A stretch of DNA of 8,129 nucleotides from positions 1 to 8,129 of the forward strand of contig JAIBJP010000082.1 of NCBI GenBank assembly GCA_020029625.1. The letters run 5' to 3'. Under the pieces are notes generated by a model. That model worked only from the letters and a program-made list of their open reading frames with translations, searched no databases and was not told the origin of the DNA. Both the position numbers and the translations under genes were made by a program. This document shows, piece by piece, positions 1-5,428 of this stretch. Positions within the stretch are counted from its first letter, which is position 1; each line of letters starts with the position of its first letter. Source of the stretch: Actinomycetota bacterium. Its GTDB lineage: Bacteria; Actinomycetota; Thermoleophilia; Gaiellales; Gaiellaceae.

Positions 1-489
<489 letters not shown>

Positions 490-511
490 GTGACCTCCGT
501 CTTCTCCTTTG

Positions 512-2614
512 CTACGAGCCCTGCGCCGCGGAGACGATCTCGCCCGCGATCGTCTGAGGCGCTTCCTCGTAACGGTCGAACTGCATGGTGAACGTGGCGC
601 GACCCTGGGTCGTCGAACGCAGGTCGGTCGCGTAGCCGAACATCGTGGCAAGCGGAACGCGGGCGCGAATCGCTTGCGCATTTCCCCGCGGCTCGAGGCC
701 TTCGACCCTGCCGCGGCGAGAATTGAGATCTCCCATCACGTCGCCGAGGTACTCCTCCGGCGTCACGACCTCCACGGCCATGATCGGCTCGAGGATCTTC
801 GGCTTGGCCCGCTGAGCCGCGTTCTTGAAGGCCATCGAGCCGGCGATCTTGAAAGCCATCTCGCTCGAGTCCACGTCGTGGTACGAGCCGTCGACCAGCT
901 CGATGCGGATGTCGACCACGGGGAAGCCGGCGAGCACTCCCGATTCCATGGACTCCTGGATCCCGAGGTCTACGGACGAGATGTACTCGCGCGGAATCTT
1001 GCCGCCGACGATCTTGTCGATGAACTCGTAGCCCTCGCCCGGCTCGGAGGGCTCCAGATTGATCACGGCGTGGCCGTACTGACCGCGGCCGCCCGTCTGG
1101 CGCACGAAACGGCCCTCGACCTTGTCCACGCGCTTCCCGACCGTCTCACGATACGCAACCTGCGGGCGGCCCACGTTCGCGTTGACGTTGAACTCGCGCA
1201 TGAGGCGGTCGACGATGATCTCGAGGTGGAGCTCGCCCATGCCGGCGATGATCGTCTGGCCGGTCTCCTCGTCGCTTCGCACGCGGAACGTCGGATCCTC
1301 TTCCGAGAGCCGTCCGAGGGCCTGGGCCAGCTTGTCCTGGTCGGCCTTCGTCTTCGGCTCGATCGCCACGGAGATGACCGGATCCGGGAACGTCATCGAC
1401 TCGAGCCGGATCGGAGCCGTCTCGGTCGCGAGGGTGTCGCCGGTCGTCGTGGCCTTCAGCCCGACGGCCGCCACGATCTCGCCTGCGCCGATCTCCTCCC
1501 GCTCCTCGCGGTGATTCGCATGCATCTGGAGCAGACGGCCGATGCGCTCCGTCTTGCCGGTCGTGACGTTGAGGACGCGGTCGCCGGCGGCGACCTTGCC
1601 CGAGTAGACGCGGAAGTAGGTCAGCTTGCCGACGTAGGGGTCGCTCATGACCTTGAAGGCCAGGGCGGAGAAGGGCTCGTCCTCGGCGGGACGGCGCGAG
1701 AGCTCATGCTCGGTGCGCGGGTCGACGCCGTGAATGGGCGGGACGTCGAGCGGGCTCGGCAGATAGTCGACGACCGCGTCGAGCAGCGGCTGCACGCCCT
1801 TGTTCTTGAAGGCGGAGCCAAGCAGGACCGGCGTCACCGTGATGGCGAGGGTGGCCTTGCGCAGCGCGCGCCGGATCATCTCCGGCGTCACCGAGGCTTC
1901 GTCGGTCAGATACGTCTCGAGCAGCTCCTCGTCGTGCTCGGCGACGGCGTCGATCAGCTGATGGTGGTAGGCCTCAGCCTGCTCCTGGAGCTCGGTCGGG
2001 ATCTCGATCGTCTTCGGCTCCATGCCGAGCGCGTCGTCCCAGACGACGCCCTGCATCTCGATCACGTCGACGACGCCGCGGAAGTGCTCCTCGGTTCCGA
2101 TCGGAAGCTGGATCGGCACGGCCTTGGCCCCGAGGCGGTCGACCATCGACTGCACGGCCGCGAAGAAATCGGCGCCGACGCGGTCCATCTTGTTGATGAA
2201 GGCGATGCGCGGCACGCCGTAGCCGTCGGCCTGGCGCCAGACGGTCTCCGACTGCGGCTCCACACCGGCGACAGAGTCGAAGACGGCGATCGCGCCGTCG
2301 AGCACGCGCAGGCTGCGCTCCACCTCGACCGTGAAGTCCACGTGCCCGGGCGTATCGATGATGTTGATACGAAAATCGCGCCAGAAAGCCGTTGTGGCCG
2401 CGGAGGTGATCGTGATGCCGCGCTCCTGCTCCTGGGCCATCCAGTCCATGACGGCGGCGCCCTCGTGCACCTCGCCCATCTTGTGAGTGCGACCGGTGTA
2501 GTAGAGGATCCGCTCGGTCGTCGTCGTCTTCCCCGCGTCGATGTGGGCCATGATCCCGATGTTGCGGACGCGGTCGAGCGCGATCTTCTTGCCGGTGGTG
2601 GTCGTGGCGTTCAT
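512..2614 (-). CDS. fusA: Elongation factor G
   Basis: EF-G is the GTPase that drives mRNA-tRNA translocation and, with ribosome recycling factor, splits post-termination ribosomes. The product is 700 residues, close to the 704 of E. coli, and complete. G-domain motifs are AHIDAGKT (23-30), RGITIT (65-70), DTPGH (87-91), NKMD (141-144) and GSAFKNKG (266-273). Domains II and III follow (roughly 310-480). Domain IV has TGGRGQYGH (507-515) and the tip histidine His579 in SYHDVDSS, equivalent to E. coli His583, and domain V has LRSTTQGRATFTM (665-677). All key residues look intact, so this is canonical EF-G rather than a specialised paralogue. The ATG at 2614-2612 has a GGAAGG Shine-Dalgarno (forward 2624-2629) nine nucleotides upstream, placed in the loop of a predicted hairpin. 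It is the third str-operon gene, 191 bp after rpsG and 22 bp before tuf. The rpsG-fusA gap is unusually long and structured, so separate control of EF-G output is possible. Confidence 0.98.
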   Translation of the reverse strand: MNATTTTGKKIALDRVRNIGIMAHIDAGKTTTTERILYYTGRTHKMGEVHEGAAVMDWMAQEQERGITITSAATTAFWRDFRINIIDTPGHVDFTVEVERSLRVLDGAIAVFDSVAGVEPQSETVWRQADGYGVPRIAFINKMDRVGADFFAAVQSMVDRLGAKAVPIQLPIGTEEHFRGVVDVIEMQGVVWDDALGMEPKTIEIPTELQEQAEAYHHQLIDAVAEHDEELLETYLTDEASVTPEMIRRALRKATLAITVTPVLLGSAFKNKGVQPLLDAVVDYLPSPLDVPPIHGVDPRTEHELSRRPAEDEPFSALAFKVMSDPYVGKLTYFRVYSGKVAAGDRVLNVTTGKTERIGRLLQMHANHREEREEIGAGEIVAAVGLKATTTGDTLATETAPIRLESMTFPDPVISVAIEPKTKADQDKLAQALGRLSEEDPTFRVRSDEETGQTIIAGMGELHLEIIVDRLMREFNVNANVGRPQVAYRETVGKRVDKVEGRFVRQTGGRGQYGHAVINLEPSEPGEGYEFIDKIVGGKIPREYISSVDLGIQESMESGVLAGFPVVDIRIELVDGSYHDVDSSEMAFKIAGSMAFKNAAQRAKPKILEPIMAVEVVTPEEYLGDVMGDLNSRRGRVEGLEPRGNAQAIRARVPLATMFGYATDLRSTTQGRATFTMQFDRYEEAPQTIAGEIVSAAQGS

Positions 2615-2615
2615 C

Positions 2616-2642
2616 AGCGATCACCTTCCGAACAGATCGCGC
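2616..2642 (-). repeat. Intercistronic module, SD-carrying block, copy 1 (before fusA)
   Basis: This 27-nt block matches 3279-3305 at 25 of 27 positions. Read in the transcript, it can form a hairpin with a five-base-pair stem GCGAT/ATCGC (forward 2617-2621 and 2636-2640) and a 14-nt loop. The loop holds the fusA Shine-Dalgarno GGAAGG. The stem ends two nucleotides before the ATG. Both differences from the other copy fall in the loop, and the stem is identical. The GGAAGG can alternatively pair with CCUUCC in the partner block at 2771-2795. Confidence 0.75.
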
Positions 2643-2661
2643 TCTCGGGCAGCGAGAAGCG

Positions 2662-2719
2662 ATACGCATTCGCGTTCGGAATGACGCAAAAGTGCGTGTA
2701 ACTCGACGCGGATGCGTAT
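2662..2719 (-). repeat. Nested inverted repeat in the rpsG-fusA gap
   Basis: Two 13-nt arms (2662-2674 and 2707-2719) are reverse complements at 12 of 13 positions. Exactly concentric inside them is a second hairpin, ACGCA (2684-2688) and TGCGT (2693-2697), around a 4-nt loop. The nine-nucleotide stretches between the arms are the same length on both sides. In the transcript this would be a long stem with a symmetric internal loop and a capped inner hairpin. No T-tract follows it, so it does not look like an intrinsic terminator. It lies inside the extra sequence that separates the two module blocks in this gap. It could be an RNA regulatory or processing stem, or a small inserted palindromic repeat. 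Confidence 0.7.
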
Positions 2720-2770
2720 ACGGGTGCGACCGAGGACACAGCGAGGCGATGCTTCGCAGCGGTCCCGGGA

Positions 2771-2795
2771 GTGCGAGATGTGAGGAAGGGGGTCG
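2771..2795 (-). repeat. Intercistronic module, post-stop block, copy 1 (after rpsG)
   Basis: This 25-nt block is identical to 3329-3353. It sits just downstream of the rpsG stop codon in the transcript. It contains CCUUCC (forward GGAAGG, 2784-2789), complementary to the GGAAGG Shine-Dalgarno of fusA. Its 3' part (forward TGCGA 2772-2776) can pair with TCGCA at 2754-2758, a counterpart of the hairpin seen in the other gap. The loop here is different and longer. Confidence 0.75.
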
Positions 2796-2805
2796 CCAAA
2801 ATCGG

Positions 2806-3276
2806 CTACCAGCGGTAGTGCGCGAAGGCCTTGTTGGCCTGCGCCATCCGGTAGAGGTCGTCCTTGCGCTTGAACGCGCCGCCCTGCTGGTTGAGCGCGT
2901 CCAGGATCTCGTTGGCGAGCTTCTCGTCCATGTGCTTCTCGCGCCGGTCTCGCGCGTAGGAGACGAGCCAGCGCACGGCGAGAGTACGCGCGCGTCGCTG
3001 CGGCACCTCGACGGGCACCTGATAGTTCGCGCCGCCGACGCGGCGTGACCGCACTTCGAGAACCGGGGTGACGGTCTTCACCGCCTGCTCGAGGACCTCG
3101 ACCGGCGGCTTGCCGGTCTTCTCCCCGACGAGGTCCAGGGCGCGATAGACGATCTGCTCCGCGGTCGACTTCTTCCCGCGGTTCATGACCTTGTTGATCA
3201 CCTGGCTGACGAGCTTCGAGCTGTAGACGGGATCCGGCTCGGGCTCGCGCGCCTGAATCTCTGCGCGTCGTGGCAT
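2806..3276 (-). CDS. rpsG: 30S ribosomal protein S7
   Basis: S7 binds the 3' major domain of 16S rRNA, starts assembly of the small-subunit head and lies near the E site. In E. coli it is also the translational repressor of the str operon, binding the rpsL-rpsG intercistronic mRNA. The product is 156 residues, normal for bacterial S7. It has the characteristic N-terminus MPRRAEIQAR...DPVYSSKLV, the block INKVMNRGKKSTAE (27-40), the core VRSRRVGGANYQVPVEV (75-91) and the ending AFAHYRW. The ATG at 3276-3274 has GGAAGG (forward 3287-3292) ten nucleotides upstream. The stop is TAG at 2808-2806. It is preceded by rpsL after 80 bp and followed by fusA after 191 bp, and both flanking gaps carry the duplicated module. 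No anomaly is seen in the protein. Confidence 0.98.
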   Translation of the reverse strand: MPRRAEIQAREPEPDPVYSSKLVSQVINKVMNRGKKSTAEQIVYRALDLVGEKTGKPPVEVLEQAVKTVTPVLEVRSRRVGGANYQVPVEVPQRRARTLAVRWLVSYARDRREKHMDEKLANEILDALNQQGGAFKRKDDLYRMAQANKAFAHYRW

Positions 3277-3278
3277 TT

Positions 3279-3305
3279 AGCGATCACCTTCCGAGCAAAT
3301 CGCGC
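3279..3305 (-). repeat. Intercistronic module, SD-carrying block, copy 2 (before rpsG)
   Basis: This is the second copy of the 27-nt block at 2616-2642, with 25 of 27 identical. The GCGAT/ATCGC stem (forward 3280-3284 and 3299-3303) again encloses a 14-nt loop with the GGAAGG Shine-Dalgarno of rpsG. The stem ends three nucleotides before the ATG. The position matches the intercistronic region where S7 acts in E. coli, but the sequence itself does not prove S7 binding. Confidence 0.75.
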
Positions 3306-3320
3306 GACGCGTTGCAGCAG

Positions 3321-3353
3321 CTCGCAGGGTGCGAGATGTGAGGAAGGGGGTCG
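3321..3353 (-). repeat. Intercistronic module, post-stop block, copy 2, with hairpin (after rpsL)
   Basis: Positions 3329-3353 are identical to 2771-2795. The 3' end of the block in transcript sense overlaps a perfect hairpin CTCGCA/TGCGAG with a 3-nt loop (3321-3326, 3327-3329, 3330-3335). The CCUUCC segment (forward 3342-3347) can pair with the downstream GGAAGG Shine-Dalgarno of rpsG. The block begins three nucleotides after the rpsL stop codon. Confidence 0.75.
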
Positions 3354-3356
3354 TCA

Positions 3357-3728
3357 TTAAGAGCCCCTCTTTGCTCCGTACTTCGAGCGTCCCTGCCTGC
3401 GCTCGGAGACGCCGGCCGAATCGAGCGCGGCGCGGATGACCTTGTAGCGGAAGCCCGGCATGTCCTTCACGCGCCCGCCCCTGATGAGGACGACCGAGTG
3501 CTCCTGCAAGTTGTGTCCCTCGCCCGGAATGTAGGCGCCGACCTCCATCCCGTTGGTCAGCCGAACACGAGCGACCTTGCGGAGCGCGGAATTTGGCTTC
3601 TTCGGCGTCGCCGTGTACACGCGCGTGCAGACCCCCCGCTTCTGCGGGGCCCCGCGCAGGGCGGGCGTCTTGGTCTTTGCCTTCGGGGCCTGGCGGCCCT
3701 TCCGCACGAGCTGATTCACCGTGGGCAA
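3357..3728 (-). CDS. rpsL: 30S ribosomal protein S12 (TTG start)
   Basis: S12 lies at the decoding centre and controls accuracy and streptomycin sensitivity. The product is 123 residues (family 123-124) starting MPTVNQLVRKGRQ. It contains TPKKPNSALRK (41-51), GEGHNLQEHSVVLIRGGRVKD (69-89) and the C-terminus RSKYGAKRGS. Lys43, Lys88 and Pro91, where substitutions give streptomycin resistance in other bacteria, are wild type. Asp89, the residue methylthiolated by RimO in some bacteria, is present. The start is taken as TTG at 3728-3726. It reproduces the conserved N-terminus and has AAGGA eight nucleotides upstream, whereas the ATG at 3836 would add a 36-residue extension unlike S12 and overlap the predicted promoter. 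Residues 90, 93 and 96 (Met, Phe, Lys in DMPGFRYK) differ from the usual LPGVRYH. It is the first gene of the str operon, divergent from the cyclase gene. Confidence 0.97.
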   Translation of the reverse strand: MPTVNQLVRKGRQAPKAKTKTPALRGAPQKRGVCTRVYTATPKKPNSALRKVARVRLTNGMEVGAYIPGEGHNLQEHSVVLIRGGRVKDMPGFRYKVIRAALDSAGVSERRQGRSKYGAKRGS

Positions 3729-3736
3729 CGCGTGTT

Positions 3737-3741
3737 TCCTT
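3737..3741 (-). promoter_or_regulatory. Ribosome binding site of rpsL
   Basis: In transcript sense this is AAGGA within GAGAAGGA, eight nucleotides before the TTG codon at 3728. No ATG or GTG in frame lies at a suitable distance from a Shine-Dalgarno, so this site decides the TTG start. Confidence 0.75.
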
Positions 3742-3765
3742 CTCTCAATAGGGAGTAGACGCAAC

Positions 3766-3794
3766 AAAAGGCCGGCACGGACGCGCACGTGCCG
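3766..3794 (-). promoter_or_regulatory. Hairpin in the rpsL leader (weak attenuator candidate)
   Basis: In the minus-strand transcript, CGGCAC and GTGCCG (forward 3789-3794 and 3773-3778) form a perfect 6-bp stem with a 10-nt loop. Three bases later comes TTTTGTT. It lies inside the predicted 5' leader of rpsL, between the promoter and the ribosome binding site. It could be a weak attenuator or a leader stem. The short stem and interrupted T-tract make a full terminator unlikely. Confidence 0.35.
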
Positions 3795-3806
3795 AACCCG
3801 ACCGGC

Positions 3807-3836
3807 ATGGTAGCAACAACCAAGCCCGCACCGCAA
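3807..3836 (-). promoter_or_regulatory. Predicted promoter of rpsL and the str operon
   Basis: Reading the minus strand, TTGCGG (forward 3831-3836) is followed after 18 bp by TACCAT (forward 3807-3812). TACCAT fits the TANNNT form common in actinobacterial housekeeping promoters and is preceded by TGC, an extended -10. Transcription would start near 3800, leaving a leader of about 70 nt before the TTG. The rpoC terminator and the opposed cyclase gene mean rpsL needs its own promoter, and this is the best candidate seen. Confidence 0.5.
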
Positions 3837-3863
3837 AAGGCGCGCGGCCTGGAAATGACCTGG

Positions 3864-3878
3864 TCAGAGGGCCTCTGA
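3864..3878. promoter_or_regulatory. 15-bp palindrome, possible operator
   Basis: TCAGAGG and CCTCTGA are perfect reverse complements around one central G. The site lies 27 bp upstream of the predicted rpsL -35 hexamer and about 130 bp before the cyclase start. Its size and symmetry suit a dimeric regulator, but no known consensus is recognised. Confidence 0.4.
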
Positions 3879-3891
3879 AAGCTCCGAAGGA

Positions 3892-3920
3892 GGGTTCACG
3901 GCGGAACCAGTGGGTTCACG
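3892..3920. promoter_or_regulatory. Direct repeat GGGTTCACG spaced by two helical turns
   Basis: GGGTTCACG occurs at 3892-3900 and 3912-3920, exactly 20 bp apart start to start. Between them GGAACC (3903-3908) makes an inverted partner to GGTTC. Relative to a start near 3962, set by the TAATAT element, the repeats would span about -70 to -42, a typical activator position. No known regulator is recognised. Confidence 0.4.
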
Positions 3921-3949
3921 CGTGCCCGAAAAGGCCGGAACGGCGTTTC

Positions 3950-3955
3950 TAATAT
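3950..3955 (+). promoter_or_regulatory. Possible -10 element of the cyclase gene
   Basis: TAATAT is the only clear -10-like hexamer in the 278-bp divergent gap on the plus strand. It would give a leader of about 45 nt. No good -35 hexamer lies 16-18 bp upstream, which would fit either an activator-dependent promoter or a false match. Confidence 0.35.
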
Positions 3956-3995
3956 TGTCCCCTTGCCCCGTCCTCCCGGACGGCCCACCGGGACA
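3956..3995 (+). promoter_or_regulatory. Two-part concentric palindrome before the cyclase start
   Basis: TGTCCC (3956-3961) pairs with GGGACA (3990-3995), and CCGTCC (3968-3973) pairs with GGACGG (3978-3983). Both share one centre and are separated by 6-nt stretches on each side. As RNA this is a hairpin with a symmetric internal loop, ending just before the AAGGA Shine-Dalgarno (3997-4001). As DNA it could be an operator overlapping the transcription start. It is too short for, and unlike, a c-di-GMP riboswitch. Confidence 0.5.
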
Positions 3996-4006
3996 GAAGG
4001 ACTCAC

Positions 4007-5161
4007 GTGCTCCTCAGCGACGATAGCGCCACCTGGATAGCCGTCGGCCTCGCCTTCGGTGCGGTAGTCGTGGCTCTCGCGTTCGCCGTCGTCGCGTTCG
4101 TCGCGCTGCGGCGCAAGCCGGTAGCGCAGGCCCTCGCGCCCGCCGAGGGAACGGAGACGCGCGACCTCGTCCGCGCGCTCGAGGGCGCCCTCGAGGAGGC
4201 TCGCCTTGCCCGCGAGCTCGCCGAGATCTCAGCGAGCCTCGATCTGGACTCGGTCCTCACCCGGGTGCTCGACTCCGTGAACGGGCTCGAAGGCGTCGAC
4301 GCGGCCATGGTCGTGCTCTCGCAGGGCGACGGGGAGAACGGCGAGCCGCTCGTCGCGACCGTCGGGATGTCCGCCGAGGAGGCCGTGCGCCAGCCCGTGG
4401 CTGGGCCGCCGAAGGGCCAGGATGCCCGCGCGGTCGGCATCGCGTATAGCTACACGCGCGAGGAGGCGGGGGAGAACGAGGAGCTCATCCGCGGAGGCGT
4501 CTCCGTTCCCCTTCGCGACGAGCAAGGGGAGTCGATCGGAACGCTGGCTGCGTTCTGGCGCGGCCGCGACCGCTCGGCCACCGACAAGGAGCTCGTCCAC
4601 TTCGAGGAGCTCGCCTCACGGGCGGGGCCGGCGATCGAGAACGCGCGCCGGTTCCGGGAGGCGCGAAAGCTCGCGGATCTCGACGCGCTCACGAACCTGC
4701 ACAACCGCCGTTACTTCCACGAGACGCTTGCGCGCGAGTGCACCCGGGCTCACCGCTACGACCGGCGACTGTCGCTGGTCGTCTTCGACATCGACGACTT
4801 CAAGGCGATCAACGACCGCATCGGGCACCTCGCCGGCGATTCTGTCCTCGCGGCGGTGGCCGAGCGCGTCCAGTCGGTCGTTCGCGGCGCTGATATCGCC
4901 TGCCGCGTGGGCGGCGACGAGTTCGCCGTTATCCTCCCCGAGTCGACGCTGGGCGACGCCGAGCAGCTCTACGGGCGAGTCCGGCTGGCGGTCGCCTCCC
5001 GGCCGCTCGGCCCCTTCGAGCGAATCCACCTCTCAGCGGGTCTCGCGGAACTCCGGCCCGAGGACGACGCGAAAATCTTCTTCGAACGAGCCGACGAGGC
5101 CCTCTACCGTGCGAAGGAGACCGGCAAGGGTCGTTTCAGCGCTGCAAACGGCGTTGGTTAG
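4007..5161 (+). CDS. Membrane-anchored GAF-GGDEF diguanylate cyclase
   Basis: The product is predicted to make c-di-GMP from two GTP at the inner face of the membrane. It has 384 residues: a short N-terminus, one hydrophobic helix (about 10-34) followed by RRK, a charged helical linker (about 50-75) and a GAF-like sensor region (about 70-215). The GGDEF domain runs from DALTNLHNRR (226-235) to the end. Its active site is intact: Asp261, Asn269, Asp278 and Asp304 sit at the same spacing as PleD Asp327, Asn335, Asp344 and Glu370, with the signature GGDEF at 302-306. The inhibitory I-site RxxD is present as Arg293-Gly-Ala-Asp296. There is no EAL or HD-GYP domain. The GTG start at 4007 has AAGGA five nucleotides upstream. 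The GAF family call rests on position and pattern, and its ligand cannot be told. The gene is alone on the plus strand between rpoC and rpsL, and nothing in the sequence ties it to translation. Confidence 0.9.
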   Translation: MLLSDDSATWIAVGLAFGAVVVALAFAVVAFVALRRKPVAQALAPAEGTETRDLVRALEGALEEARLARELAEISASLDLDSVLTRVLDSVNGLEGVDAAMVVLSQGDGENGEPLVATVGMSAEEAVRQPVAGPPKGQDARAVGIAYSYTREEAGENEELIRGGVSVPLRDEQGESIGTLAAFWRGRDRSATDKELVHFEELASRAGPAIENARRFREARKLADLDALTNLHNRRYFHETLARECTRAHRYDRRLSLVVFDIDDFKAINDRIGHLAGDSVLAAVAERVQSVVRGADIACRVGGDEFAVILPESTLGDAEQLYGRVRLAVASRPLGPFERIHLSAGLAELRPEDDAKIFFERADEALYRAKETGKGRFSAANGVG

Positions 5162-5224
5162 ATAAGGACGGTTTTTGCAGGCATTTCGGTCGGGCGGGAC
5201 CGTGCGAATTCGTCCCCATCTGCC

Positions 5225-5242
5225 TGTGGAACGTGTGGATAA
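5225..5242 (-). promoter_or_regulatory. DnaA-box 9-mer with an adjacent degenerate copy
   Basis: TGTGGATAA at 5234-5242 is the exact reverse complement of the consensus DnaA box TTATCCACA. Directly next to it, 5225-5233 reads TGTGGAACG, a partial match (6 of 9) in the same orientation. It lies in the convergent gap between the cyclase and rpoC ends. One perfect box is not an origin. It may be a DnaA titration or regulatory site, or chance. Confidence 0.4.
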
Positions 5243-5323
5243 CTTGTTTGGGTGTCGTAAACCCCGACCCGCCCCCAAGAGGGAGCCGCAGAGCGAGTCG
5301 CGGGCATCCTACGGTCCGCGTGC

Positions 5324-5365
5324 GGCATCGGGATCCCTCGATCGGGGGATGCCTCGGCCTTTCTC
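5324..5365 (+). terminator. Possible terminator of the cyclase gene
   Basis: GGCATC (5324-5329) pairs with GATGCC (5348-5353), and CCC/GGG can pair inside with bulges. A short CCTTTCT run follows at 5359-5365. It is about 160 bp downstream of the stop codon. The stem is imperfect and the T-tract weak, so this is a modest candidate. Confidence 0.35.
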
Positions 5366-5377
5366 CGCAAAAAGCGG

Positions 5378-5410
5378 AAAAAACGAGGGCGGCCGCCCGG
5401 CCGCCCTCGT
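5378..5410 (-). terminator. Intrinsic terminator of rpoC
   Basis: On the minus strand a perfect 12-bp GC-rich stem (forward arms 5383-5394 and 5399-5410) with a 4-nt loop runs into six Ts (forward A-run 5378-5383, the last A shared with the stem). It begins 18 bp after the rpoC stop codon. Just beyond the T-tract is a second small hairpin, TCCGC/GCGGA (5364-5368 and 5374-5378), with an all-T loop in transcript sense. Confidence 0.92.
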
Positions 5411-5428
5411 ACGCCCAGTCCGAAGTTC

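Noticed and set aside
509..2701. 730-codon open frame on the plus strand opposite fusA
   Set aside because: The sequence is an Arg/Leu/Asp/His-rich shadow of the fusA codons with no recognisable domain. Long antisense frames are expected in GC-rich genes with strong third-position bias.
3357..3836. Longer rpsL form starting at the ATG at 3836
   Set aside because: It adds 36 residues not found in S12, lacks a Shine-Dalgarno at the right distance and overlaps the predicted promoter. TTG at 3728 gives the conserved N-terminus.
3956..4006. c-di-GMP riboswitch controlling the cyclase
   Set aside because: The leader is too short and lacks the conserved core of the known c-di-GMP-I and II aptamers. 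Only a simple nested hairpin is seen.
5187..5202. CGGTC/GACCG hairpin after the cyclase stop codon as its terminator
   Set aside because: The stem is only five base pairs and no T-tract follows it. The TTTTT run lies upstream of the stem instead of downstream.
5162..5428. Replication origin or tRNA gene in the convergent gap
   Set aside because: Only one perfect DnaA box is present, with no AT-rich unwinding region and no dnaA or dnaN nearby. No cloverleaf or TTCGA-type T-loop could be found.
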